Assembly (NCBI GenBank): GCA_030248225.1
Contig: JASANE010010005.1
Location: forward strand, 26,172 to 90,171
DNA from: Trileptium ribeirensis
Lineage: Eukaryota > Nematoda > Enoplea > Enoplida > Thoracostomopsidae
Length of the DNA stretch: 64,000 nucleotides
Direction of reading: 5' to 3'
This document shows positions 9,997 to 21,419 of the stretch, in pieces. Position numbers and translations under genes: made by a program. Numbering within the stretch: position 1 is the stretch's first letter; the number at the start of each line of letters is the position of its first letter. A model generated the notes under the pieces. That model made no database searches. It was not told where the DNA came from and worked only from the letters and a program-made list of their open reading frames with translations.

Positions 9997-11175
9997 ATGG
10001 TGATGAATACTATTGCAGGAATCACCAAATCACTCAACGACATGGAACAAATTCCACAACCTCGTGTGCCGTATTACACCATTAACTATGGTGCCCCAAT
10101 CGAAACGTTCCTGTCCAAAGGCACACACTGGCCGGAACTCTCCAACATGGCTCCGTTAGGCCAAACCGTCACCCAATATCCCATCGAATACGCCTCGACG
10201 GAGCAAGGCTACCAGCTCCTCGTCACCTATTTATTCGACGAGGAGCAAGCAAAACAAGACATTTCGGACCTGAAGATGGGAGCTCGAGACGTCAAGACCA
10301 TCTCCCGACGGAACAAACAAAAGTTCCTCGACCCCGAAACAACCGAGCGCCTCCGCCCAGTACTCCCTCACCTCATGCGGACGGTGCTACTAGAAAAATT
10401 CAAGATTCCTAGATTCAGGGACGCCCTACTCGCCACCGGATACGCACAATTGCTCGAGGCAAACAGATCCGATTCGTTTTGGGGAATCGGCCTAGGGCCG
10501 GAGGACATCAAATTCGGCAAGCGACCGCGGCCATGCCACAACGTTATGGGCCGCCTATTGGAGGAGGTTCGATCCTTCCTCCGTCACAACGTCGCCTCCT
10601 GGCCGACGGTTTTGATTTTGGGCGACTCTCTAGCTGCGCCCTTGGTTAATATGGCCGCCTCCAAGGGGTGGTTCGCCCTGGCTTGGCCGGGAGCCACCAT
10701 GCAATTCCTAGTCCGGTTGGCGACCTGTATCGCGACGCCGCAAACCAAGACAATCATGATTCTTGGTGGATACAAGGCGGCCTTACGATCGAAGCCGCAC
10801 GAAGGCCGTTTGCTGGACACGCCCAGCAAAGTAATGCGTCGAGTGCGCCGATACATATGCTCATTCGACTACTTACTCAGTAATGGAGCTCGAGCGGTTA
10901 TCGCCCCGCCTCCACCACATTGGGACATTGGACAGTACGATACGGTCGAGTGGCACGACGAGTTCACCAAACTACTTCAGGACATCAAATGGCAATACCC
11001 CGACAGGATGCGGAAATCGTCGATGCCAGACTACCCACCCGAACTGAACGAGTCAGGCGCGTGGGAAACCGTTACCAACGGCAGCGAAATTGGGGAGTCC
11101 CGCAATGCCGAACCCTATGTCGGATATTTCCAGAAATGGGCTCAACAAAACCTAGTACCTAACCAATGGGATTAA
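9997..11175 (+). CDS. NADAR domain fused to GDSL/SGNH-like domain, retroelement accessory protein
   Basis: 392 codons starting 73 nt after the preceding frame's stop. Residues about 40-185 match NADAR (YbiA-like) layout: SNMAP near the start, the E-x2-Y-Q motif STEQGYQ with E69, and DSFWGIG with W162. It ends in the GRLLEEVRSFL helix. NADAR proteins are known N-glycosidases acting on ADP-ribosylated or riboflavin-pathway substrates. Residues about 204-390 begin with VLILGDSL (S211), the GDSL nucleophile block of SGNH hydrolases. The expected block III GxND appears as GGYKA without Asn, and a possible late His is present (EWHDE). It sits where a canonical element would carry env. A role in removing ADP-ribose marks or countering host defence is inference only. 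Base composition resembles the polyprotein ORF. Confidence 0.82.
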   Translation: MVMNTIAGITKSLNDMEQIPQPRVPYYTINYGAPIETFLSKGTHWPELSNMAPLGQTVTQYPIEYASTEQGYQLLVTYLFDEEQAKQDISDLKMGARDVKTISRRNKQKFLDPETTERLRPVLPHLMRTVLLEKFKIPRFRDALLATGYAQLLEANRSDSFWGIGLGPEDIKFGKRPRPCHNVMGRLLEEVRSFLRHNVASWPTVLILGDSLAAPLVNMAASKGWFALAWPGATMQFLVRLATCIATPQTKTIMILGGYKAALRSKPHEGRLLDTPSKVMRRVRRYICSFDYLLSNGARAVIAPPPPHWDIGQYDTVEWHDEFTKLLQDIKWQYPDRMRKSSMPDYPPELNESGAWETVTNGSEIGESRNAEPYVGYFQKWAQQNLVPNQWD

Positions 11176-13100
11176 AACAATAAGGAAGAAATCCTGATAT
11201 GACCGTGTGACCGCTGACTTTTTGGAAAATATTTTTTGTGTGTGTTTTTGTATTTTGCTACGACGAACTTTCGATAACACTTGCGGTAAACCTGACCAGG
11301 ATGCAATAGACGGTGTAGTTATGATTACCTAATTATGTACCCGTCACATATATATATGTATGTCGCATTTTATAACCTGTCGTAAATCTATTTTTGATCA
11401 CTTTATATGACTATTCATGTATATGCACCATGGCACCACGGCTGATGTCAGGAGATAAACCAACTAGAAAAATCGGAAAATTCATTCAAAACGTAGTACA
11501 AAGTCCTTTTCACCCCCTAAAAATTATAAGAGGAGGACTTTTCAGGCTTAAGGAGGATTCGGCGGAAACGTGGCCAAATTTGTACCGAATAGAATATTTT
11601 GAGAAACTTTCTAAAAGCAACCAACTTTAAAAGTTATTAGGCCAGGACCACAATGTGCGACTAGGACCAACGATGGTCAATAAGATACTTCGACAATAAC
11701 ATAAACAAACTAGGAAACCGGAATTTTCAAGTACCATATCTCATCATATTATCTGTACATATGGTCTAATTTATTATTGGGTCGTAGAGCATAGTTTATT
11801 TTCCGGTCAAAACCAGGCACGATCCTTTTTGAAAGGGGTCTTAGTCGTCGGAGACCCCATTATAGGCGAAAATTTTCATTATAGGGACAACAGAGGAAAT
11901 TGCTTCCAACCCGAGTAATTAAGTCCGAAAATTTCCATTTAAAAATATAAGAGATGTAACAGGCCCGTTCCGGCCCGTTACGTACATTTTGCAGGATTTC
12001 GACATCAGGACGGCCTAAATGCGCCTTAGATAGAACCAGACACATCTACCGGAACTAAGTTTGCATGTAGTGACGGGTGCCAAGGCCGCTGATAATTGCT
12101 TTGTTAATACTGTTATTCTGGGTACATCCATTTTGTCATGAATGTGTTTTGCCATTATTTCTATGCCATTGTATGCTTTGTTATAATTGTGCATCATGTC
12201 GGACAAGCTCACGCAGGTACTCCGGAAGTCTCACTAGGGCAAAGGTACACTTCGACGAGAATAGGAAAGAGCCAACTGGCAACGAGATAGGGGATCCGAA
12301 CGGAATTCGACTACTTCTCCCTATTTCCCCATTGAAATTTCAAAATTTAGACCGTCCGGGAATAGGAGGCCTCTGACGATTTAAGGGGTCGGAAAGTGAT
12401 CAAAATCAGGACTATCAATTTTACCTGGTTCGAACAAACTATAGCCTAATGGTCACAGAAGTAAGCTGAAATAAGTGGGTTACGGTAGTTTCCGATTGTT
12501 CGGAAATAACGGACCTCGGGCCTGTTTATCGGCCCGTAACCGTCCAACGGTTCAGATTTACCGAAAATGTCCCGAGTACTTTTCGGTAGAGAATTTTTCG
12601 GGCTTTTGAACGAGCCCAAGACATCACAAATTGCTGAAGGATTTCCTGAGATATTTTGGGGACAAACAGGTCAACATTCAATTAACAGCCTAATACTTAC
12701 GCTAGGTTTGGCTGGAGACCATGGTTCCGAGTGGACATAACTTAGGCTTATATGGAAATATAGTTATGCATATATATGTGTACTGCGTGACCTTCGTGAC
12801 TTGGTGTGTCTATTTTTCCGCCCCACCGTACCAAAGCCTTCCTTTTCATAGCACCCTTTGAAGCCCAAATTTGCCTGATCACCATGCTAACAACTGGGTT
12901 TTCTGGTTACCATCGGACTAGTGAGTGAACGTACGAGTGTTTCCAAGTAATCCACCCATCTAGGCATCTGGCGAGGCCACTCGGGTCTCGATCCGACCAG
13001 TCATTCCGCCGCTAGATCACTCATTTCCCTGTTTTATACCGTACCACGGAAATTCAACATAAAATTCCGCTTTTTCTGTACCAACTCCGTATTTGACCCC
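11176..13100 (+). other. Non-coding 3' region of the retroelement, probably 3' UTR and part of the LTR
   Basis: No supported gene in about 1.9 kb after the NADAR ORF. A short purine run (AAGGAAGAAA, 11182-11191) could be a polypurine tract but is unremarkable. An LTR cannot be proven because the 5' copy would lie left of the window. Confidence 0.35.
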
Positions 13101-14036
13101 CGACCCTAGATGTGCTCATGTGACCCCTCATTTTATTCGTCTGCGCCCGGCGAGCACAACGATATCCGGCGGGTCTTTGTTCGACTTCGCGTTAGCCCTT
13201 TATGACCGAAAAGGTGCCCCCCCAATTTGGCGTACCGACTGTAAGTGGGTACAGACCGACCGAAAATTTAACCCCAACTCAAAAGTAGGCATAATGCCCC
13301 TCATTGCATTCGCCGCGTCGAGACATCTTCAAAGATGCCCGGCGGGTCTCCATCCGTCGCCCCGTTAACCCGGGACGGCCGAAAATGCGCCCCCACTTTT
13401 TGCCGACACTCTCTTTAACGGTCTTTAACAGTCGTAATTTTAGTGCCCCTCTACCCGCTGCCGTTAAGGTAGGGAAAACACCCCTCGTTTGAATCGCCTT
13501 TCCAAGACGAGTTCAACGATGCCCGGCGGGCGTCGCTCCGCCCAACCGTTAGAGCGGGAGAGCCCGCTGAAACCCTGCATGCTAATACATGTCGGAACCC
13601 AAAACTGGGTCCCGACCCGCCACTGCGTCTACCCCCTTCATGTTTGGTATCGTTCGGCCCCGTTCTTCGTCCTGGGACCGAATTTCGCGTCAGCCCTTCG
13701 AAATTCCCTCGGGAACCCTCCTGTCCCGACTCCCTTCCCCTGCCCTTTCTTTTCCGTTTTCTTTTTCTTTTTCTTTCCACTCTCTCTCTAACCGACTTTT
13801 TGGTCGGTTGTCGTCGCTGCTGTCTCCATGAGTGTGTTATATATGTGTGTGTACGTGTGTGTGTGTTGTTGTTGTGGTTGCTGTGCTGATGTTGTTGTTG
13901 TTGTTGTGGTTCTGCGTGTTTCTAGAGTGAACTTGAGCGACCTTTCTGTCGCCCAGGTCGTCTGTGTGTCTCATGTGTAATGTGTGCTCATGAGTAGTGT
14001 ATGTGTATGTGTATGTATATATGGGTAAAATATATG

Positions 14037-14076
<40 letters not shown>

Positions 14077-14080
14077 ATAC
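13100..14080 (+). repeat. Left arm of a large inverted repeat with three ~180-bp tandem units
   Basis: Contains three diverged direct units, recognisable by CCCCTCRTTT/CCCCTCATTG near 13122, 13297 and 13482, each followed by a CCGGCGGG block. Next come a CT-rich block with TTTTGGTCGGT (13550-13810), a hairpin (13932-13957) and TG/TA microsatellites. The same series occurs in reverse orientation at 18790-19660. It may be LTR sequence of the upstream retroelement. Confidence 0.65.
13838..14073. repeat. TG-rich, GTT-rich and (TA)n microsatellites
   Basis: TG-rich 13838-13867, GTT repeats 13865-13912, TATG-rich 13995-14040, and a pure TA run at about 14041-14073. The equivalent position in the inverted arm (18785-18870) is also TA/CA-rich. 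Confidence 0.9.
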
Positions 14081-17000
14081 GTAGGACGACACAAAAAACA
14101 GGACAGACGAGGACGGACATGTAAAATTTTCTTAAATTTCTACGTTTTACGGACGGACTGGACGCATAGGACTAAGACGGACGGGGGGCATGTTTAGGGC
14201 CCTCCTGTGCCCACTGGGAGTTCCTGAATGGAACCCCCGATAGGTAAAAAGTTACCGAGGAATGGGCTGCACCCACGACCACGAAATCAGCTCATTCCCT
14301 CTTTCGGTTCCCCCCTTCGGGACGTCCAAAGACGTCCTGTCGGGATATCTGAAAAGCCGTTAGCTTGGAATGCTAGGAATGTTTGGCTTTATCTTATAAG
14401 CCAACATATAAACGTGCAATGTTTGCACGTTTATCCATGGATAGGGCGGTAAGATTTAACCCCAGATGGACTTTAGTTAAGCTTAATTAGGTGATGGATG
14501 AGGCAGCTAACTCGCTAAATAGCAGAAATTTGGCTTTAAATCGGCGAGTTAGCTGGGGGAAAATGATGGATGGGGACTAGAAGACGACTCTGACCCGAAA
14601 CGAGGACAGATTGTAAGCTTAACCCGAGCATTTATATAGAGAAATAAATTCAAAATTTAAAAGTTGACGGGTGACCCAACCATTTTTATAGAACAGTTGG
14701 GGTTTTAACAACCGATTTAGGATTAGGTAAGAGCTTTAAGAGATCTGAGTAATGATCTTCAGATCTATTTTTGACATAACTTTCGAAAGTTACGTTAGGA
14801 TTTAAGCTGAAAAGCACAGATGGTCGACCTCCGAGTATTCGGAGGGTTCAAATTTGATGTCGGCGATTTCGATTGAAGCCGACTCTCTCTAACGGGGTCC
14901 CAGGGTTTACGATAGCTGTCAAAATCAAAATCTTGGGAATTTTTCGATTGGGCGCCCGGGTTTGAAATTGAAAAGTGGGCGTCAAAAGATCTCCTCCGAT
15001 TGGATAGCGACAAAATCGCTATCTCTCAACACAGCTGAAAATTTTGAAGCGACGACTGCCGCGTCGTCTCGACAGATCAGTTTGACTTCGGCAGCGCGGA
15101 GTTCGGTCGACTCTACTGACCGGCTCCGACGCTTGAGTTTTAGTATGGTTTGCATCTGTTTTGGCTTTCTCGTGTTTTCTGCTTTATTCGTTTGGAATGG
15201 GATTCGACAACGAGAGGACCCGCGTAGACATCTTTCGTCTCGAGGAAGGGGACCAGCTATTGCTGTCCCGGATCAAACCTTGTAAGTCAGGAAGCGTTGC
15301 AAGAGCATGGGGGTTTATTTTCCCCAGACATGAATGTAACAGACCGAAATTTTAGTTCGTGATAACATGATTTGTTCTCTATAGAGTGACCGGTCGTCCG
15401 TCGATGGACGTCCCGCCTTCCACGCCGATTAGTTACAAATTTTTACATGTTCTTTGACAAACTGTCTCGAGTCGAGTTCCGTTTTGGGCATTTCGAGCGA
15501 TTACACGGGGGGTGTTGCATTGTGGACACCAATCGAAGTCATTCTGATTTCCCGTGGTCATAGGTAAGGCAAATCAAAATGGACGCTTCTCGTCCACGCG
15601 TTTTTACATGACTTATTACTCTTGAGTTAGGGCTGTCGAATTTTCCTGAGCTGACCACGGTAAAACTTTACCACGAAATCATAAGGATTCGCTTATTCGC
15701 TTGTTTCTGATTATGCTTATGGTTTACAAAATTACAGTTTAGTGGACCGTTCGATGCTCATGCCGCTGCTTGAGCTCGGACTGACGTTGCAGTTAGGGAC
15801 GGAGGATTAGCCTCTGTCGGGCTTTAGAAAGCCCTAAAATTTATTTTGTCAGTTGAGTTAAGAAAATTTGGGGAAATACAAAAGACCAAACAAATTCTAA
15901 GTGATTTTAGCTTGAGCATAAGGTATTGGCACTCCGCAAGGAGCGATTTTATTACAATCCTCGCACGATTTTGACCAGTGTTTGATTTGTTTGTCAACAG
16001 GACGGTTGATGCCAGCTTTACATAAGGATCAGCTACCGATGTCACGAGCCCTTGGCGGCCCCTCAGGACTAAACTTACTAGGCGCTTGTAAAAGATATCG
16101 CCTCACCATGTTTGCTTCGAAATTGTCTCTGTTCAGCTATTCAGTCTACCGATGTTCACCGTAGCATGCAGCCGTGGTTAAGTTCGGCGATAGTGAATGG
16201 TAAAACTCCCTGTACTAAAATGAACCGACCGCATTGTTAGAGATCACAATCCACCACCGTGCCCGCTTCCAAAAGCTCGGCACTATGCCCCGCCCTTAAA
16301 CAGAAAAATGGGCTAGAATATCCTCTTTTAAATAAAGAATAAAATCGCGACCTCTCGCGAACCATTTTGACCCCAAACCGAGCAAGTGCAAAACCCCGTT
16401 TTCTTTTCAGAGCGACTCGATCGCTGAGTTTAAGTGTTTTTCTATTTTATCCCTGGTTGCCCGTTAGGCTATGTACTATGTATGCCCCGATTTAGCTTTT
16501 TCAACATTTTTGTCTCTCTCTCCTTTTTCGTTTTCCCTGATTGAGTTTCGATCCTGCACGGAGGATGTAAGTCCGCTGCAGATCTTTCAGTTCTAACCAC
16601 TCGACTATCGAGTTCTGACAAAATTTAATAAAATTTCAATGATAACTCAACCTCAACTGTACACTTTCGACAGTGCAGTTGAGACACTGTACAATTTCGA
16701 TGTGTACAGTGTAATAAGAACTTAGGATGAGCGATAGAGAGAGAAAAGAAAAGAAAACAACGACAAAGGAAACAAAAGAAGAGAGCAAGGAAACGAACAA
16801 AGAAACAACAGCCAAAAAAGGGACGCGGACGCGTCCGAGGGCGAAATGCCCCATATCCCCACTTACGCTAGGACCAAATGCACCCCATGGTGCAAACCTG
16901 GTTCCGACCGTAAAATAGGCGCAGATACCCGCTTGAAACGACTCGATCAGTGATATCGGTCGCCTAAGAAACCACCCAAGACGGCATTTGTTCGTGCCCC

Positions 17001-18785
17001 CTTGTCTAGGCCGAAGAAAAGCGACTAGGGACGGCCAATTAACGTGACTGGAACGGCGTCCCCGACCCACATTGCGTAGTTCAACAATTACTCCACTACC
17101 AAAATCGACCGCCTCGTCACACGCCAACCATACTCGGGAATTTAGGACTAGGGACAACCAAGCGCACTTTTGGACTGCCGGAGACACTGAGTTAAAAGTG
17201 ATCATCTACTATTGCAAAATCTATCCTAAGGGCGGAACGTTGCCAAGAGACTCAATTAGGATGTTAGGTAGTACGTACAGGACGAGGAATACTCCCTGGA
17301 TGGAGTCGCAAAACCGCTAATTATCATATTGTTACTTCGTTTATAAGATATTGTCCATTGATTGTTGTTCGTTCGGATTAGCACGGACCAATTTTCAATG
17401 ACCATGTATTAAAATATACCATAATTGATATGCTTAACATAGCCATGACTTAGCTGATACGCTCTAGGTAACCACGACCTGAGTGTTATGCTTAATGTAA
17501 CTATGATTTGATCTGTAAGATGAATCGAAGCTCTGCCTTGCAAGACAGTTCGTGCCCCCTCGTCTATTGAACCGGCTCAGTCGCGTTCTCCAAAGTCGGC
17601 ATGTTCTTACAATAAGTTTAGCTTTCCTGCCCTCGCCGACTAGCCCGTTACCCAGCCCGCACGTCGCGCTGTTTTAATTCTTCCCCCTCCTCCCTTTGCA
17701 AGTTGCGTTGAATATTTACAGTGCCGCGCGGTAGCCGGAGCGAACTTCGAAGCATGCCAGAACACATGACTCGAACCATTACTGAATCAGTTAATGCCGA
17801 TGGTGCACGCTTTGGGCATAGATTTTGGTCCGGAATTTCCGGGATCGCATTCGCTCGTGCTGCCCCTCCCTCTCTTGGGGACATAGACGCGGGAACGAAC
17901 GACTCAATAGGCAGAGTGCTAACTCTCCAATCTATCATGTATAGTGCATTTTCTTCGATTGCTAATGCCTGACCAGTATTGTACAGTAATTCAAATAAAA
18001 TCTTGGAAAAGTACCTGCTGTGTCTGGTGTTGTTTATGTTCAAGCGTCATAAAGGCGTCCTAATGGACGGGCCAACCCCGCGTGCCACGGCTTGACGAAG
18101 GGAATATTCCAAGCCCTGACACGTGCGGTTCGCCTCAGATATTTGTACTTTTAACGACGGAATTATGGCGAGGATGGCCCATCGAATTACCTACCGAGCT
18201 CATTCGTGAAATTAGTACACGCAGATAAAGACAAAATTTACTAGGAAAACATAATCTCTAGATATTAACACAATCAGATTATTAAGAGGTGAACTAAGTA
18301 GTCCGACGTTAAACACTCAGGGACTGTCGGAACCCTGTGGGGGCCACATGGCTACAACGGACAGAGTGTTCGGCTAAGGATAGTGCAGCAGAACTCAAAA
18401 TTTACCTAGCAAAACTAAACTTATCACGCCTTTTACTTTGGTTTACTCTAGAATAAACAACTTCCTTTAGCTTAGGACAGGGAATATCGGTTTGACATTA
18501 TGACCTGTGAGCAGGTTTCGGTGTCAACCTCCCTGGGGGACCTCAGCGATCATACCAGGATATTAGACACGTGCGCAACCAATCGGGCGGGGTCCGAACA
18601 CACCCCGTGAAGCGCGCCTGCGGCCTGCTAAGCTCCGTAACTTCTTGGGTCTGACCAAGAAAAGTGGTTAAAATTCAAAACTTAGGGTCCGCCCTCGAGG
18701 TTATGATAGCCGGGGTCGTATGGGCATGGTGTTAGGAAGTTGCGCCATGCAGCTGCGTCACAGTTATTACACATCTACGTACCAA
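14081..18785. other. Unassigned spacer between the inverted arms
   Basis: About 4.7 kb with no ORF I can defend. The longest - frame (16636-17205, 189 codons) is low complexity, arising from a purine-rich tract at 16725-16815. A cluster of short inverted repeats with CTGTACAC and GTGTACAG lies at 16658-16712. No recognisable transposase, RT or tRNA. Confidence 0.4.
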
Positions 18786-18786
18786 T

Positions 18787-19660
18787 ATATACTTAAATAT
18801 ATATATCTATATACGTGGATATACACATAAATACACACATACGACTACACACAATACACACTAGACGTACTGGCGTCCTGAGCGACAGAAAGGTCGCTCA
18901 GGATAAATACATACGCAGAACACACAAGAAACAACAACAACACAGCAACAAAGAAGAAAACCGACCAGAAACGTCGGTTAAAGAGAGAGCGAGGACAGCG
19001 AGCGAAAGGACAGCGAGGACACGAGGCGGGTGTGGGAAGGGTAGCGGGACAAGGGTAATCCGGTGGGAATTTCGAGGGGCTGGGGCCAAATTTGGTCTCA
19101 GGACGGAAAACGGGGTCGATTGATACCAAACACGAGGGGGAAGGACGTACTAGCGGGCCGGAACCCACTTATGGGTTCTGATGTGTATTAATATGGGGGC
19201 GTTTAGCGGGCTCTCCTGCATTAACGGGTGGGCGGAGCGACGCCCGCCGGGTATCGTTGGACTCACCGTCCAACGGCGATTCGAACGAGGGGTGATATCG
19301 CCACCGGGGCGGTAAGAGTAAAGACGGTACTAAAATTGGTGCGGTTAGAGAGAGTCGTGGCTACAATGGGGGGCGCATTTGTTGGTCGTACGGGTTAACG
19401 GGGCGGCGGAGCGAGACCCGCCGGGTATTTTTGGAAATGTCTCATCGAGACGAATCTAACGAGGGGCGATTCGCCCATTTTAGAGTAGAGTGAAAAATCT
19501 CGATTTATCGGTGCCCATCAGCGGTTGACGACTGCTTTCTAGGCAACTTCGCGTGGCTGCCGCGGGGCAGCGGGGATTCGGGCGGGGGTTCAAAGCATAT
19601 GGTTGGATTCAGCTAGTCGTGGTGAACAAAACGAGGGGTCGCATGAGCCGGTTCTGACGC
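18787..19660 (-). repeat. Right arm of the large inverted repeat
   Basis: Reverse-complement counterpart of 13100-14080 in the same internal order: TA/CA microsatellite, hairpin at 18877-18902, the CCGACCAGAAACGTCGGTT block, a purine-rich strand, then three units marked by CGAGGGGYGA/CGAGGGGTCG near 19286, 19459 and 19631. Similarity is clear but diverged, so these are two old copies of one repeat family in opposite orientation rather than a recent palindrome. Confidence 0.62.
18877..18902. other. Perfect 10-bp hairpin conserved in both inverted arms
   Basis: CCTGAGCGAC and GTCGCTCAGG form a perfect stem around the six-base loop AGAAAG. The other arm keeps it with two stem changes at 13932-13957, which suggests a functional RNA or DNA structure in the repeat family. 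Role unknown. Confidence 0.6.
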
Positions 19661-20399
19661 GGGGTACGGCGACGGGAATGTCGGAAAGTAGGGGTTCATA
19701 TTAATTGCGTGCTGCAATAGGTCACGGATGCAAGGCGGGTTGGCCTAAAAAGTTGTCCACAGCACACACATGAATAGATACCTATACATACTATATATAT
19801 AACATGTCCTAGCTATATGGAAAGTGACGGTCCGGGTTGCACGGCGACAATCCTACCTAGCGTAAGTAGCGATTGTCTCGACATGTTACAAGCGAAGTTG
19901 CGGCGTTGTCCGGAGCGGTTTTGGAGGTCCATCCGTGATTCCCAAAGTGTTCTACCGGCCTGCTCCGGTTATTTTCCGGATCAGGGTACCGTAGACGATG
20001 GCGGGCCTTCGAATTAACCCGGCATACGTCGTCCCTTAAAATTGCGAAGGCTACCCCAAGTGTGCTTTCTGCTTACTTTTGACTAGTTGCTTTCCGTGAC
20101 CATTACCTAATATGTTGCTAAGACCAAGTAAATTTGATATTTTTAATTTCATTCTTAACTAGCGCGTTTTCTTGGACGTGCAGTCAGGGGCCTCCTATTC
20201 CCGGACGGTCGTACCCGTCACCCTATAACACATATTGTCGGCTAGTTGGATTTTCAACCAAGTTCCAGTTTCCATCGGTGTGGGGGTTTCATTTTCAGTC
20301 CTACAGGTCGGTTGAGGCAGCTCACTTCGCATAATTTAGTCGGGTTAAGACACTCGTCCCTGGTGAAATGGCAAGTTACAACAAAATGCCGAACGGTCA
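19661..20399. other. Region without supported gene
   Basis: Short ORFs only (66 codons at most), with no domain. I see nothing to annotate between the inverted arm and the minisatellite. Confidence 0.4.
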
Positions 20400-20953
20400 T
20401 TCAACATAAACTGCATTTTACACAAATCGGTTCATCAATGCAAGTAATATGGTTATACAAAGCGGTTCATGCATTTTATACAAACAGTTTAGATATTTTA
20501 TACAAAACAATTTATGCATTTTATACAAAACGGTTTAATGCATTTTATACAAAACGGTTTATGCATTTTACACAAAATGGTTGATGCATTTTATACAAAA
20601 TGGTTTATACATTTTATACAAAACGGTTTATGTATTTTATACAAAACGGTTTATACATTTTATACAAAACGGTTTATACATTTTATACAAAACGGTTTAT
20701 GTATTTTATACAAAATGGTTTATACATTTTATACAAAACGGTTTATGTATTTTATACAAAATGGTTTATACATTTTATACAAAACGGTTTATGTATTTTA
20801 TACAAAATGGTTTATACATTTTATACAAAACGGTTTATGTATTTTATACAAAATGGTTTATACATTTTATACAAAACGGTTTATGTATTTTATACAAAAT
20901 GGTTTATACATTTTATACAAAACGGTTTATGTATTTTATACAAAATGGTTTAT
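20400..20953 (+). repeat. 23-bp minisatellite with 46-bp higher-order period
   Basis: About 24 copies of a 23-bp unit like ATTTTATACAAAACGGTTTA plus TGT. From about 20690 two unit variants (AAAATGG and AAAACGG cores) alternate strictly, giving a 46-bp period. The left end is degenerate and the right end is abrupt. All three forward frames stay open, which produces spurious FIQNGL/FYTK-type ORFs. Confidence 0.95.
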
Positions 20954-21116
20954 TAACGTCAGTGACGGTCCTTTATGCCGATGATCATGTGTCAGCGCGT
21001 CCCGATGCAATTCTGGGCGTGGAAATCCGGCAATGCTCGTGACAGGGCCGAAGCGGCCCTGTTACAAACACACACCAAAAAACCCACAAAAACCCAAAAA
21101 AAACAAAAACAAAAAA

Positions 21117-21138
21117 CCCCCCCCCCCCCCCCCCCCCC
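21117..21138. repeat. Homopolymer C tract (22 C)
   Basis: Twenty-two consecutive C preceded by an A-rich, CA-containing stretch (21064-21116). It lies at the truncated 3' side of the - strand Gypsy element. Its length may vary between assemblies. Confidence 0.95.
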
Positions 21139-21419
21139 TTCGATTCCACTTCGCCGTTCGCTCAGTAGCGCTAATTGACCAGCATCACGTTGTGCTGACG
21201 CTGACTGCACGGCCGGTGGCACTGCTGTTGTAGCAGTCGCTCCTTGTTCCTCTGATGCTGTTGAAACCGTTTTTGTGGGCGTAACGGCCGACGCTTCCTC
21301 AAAGATTTTCACATCACTGGCTTTTCGTTGTGTTTCGGTAGCCACCGTTAATGTTGATACGGCTGGCGTTGACGTAAAAGACGGAGCAAATGTTGCTGCC
21401 GATGTTGATTGTTGCTCCT

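Noticed and set aside
12950..13020. tRNA-like sequence on - strand (GGATCGAGACCC B-box-like)
   Set aside because: The distance between the box-like motifs is too short and no cloverleaf forms.
16540..16620. tRNA-like A and B boxes on - strand
   Set aside because: The T-arm and anticodon stem do not pair. At most a degenerate SINE.
16636..17205. 189-codon - strand ORF with hydrophobic C-terminal half
   Set aside because: The hydrophobic part is the complement of a purine-rich tract. No start context, domain or homologous pattern.
20400..20953. CRISPR-like array
   Set aside because: The 23-bp units are directly adjacent with no spacers, and the setting is eukaryotic.
20514..21042. Overlapping + ORFs with FIQNGL/FYTK repeats
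   Set aside because: Produced by a stop-free 23-bp minisatellite open in all forward frames.
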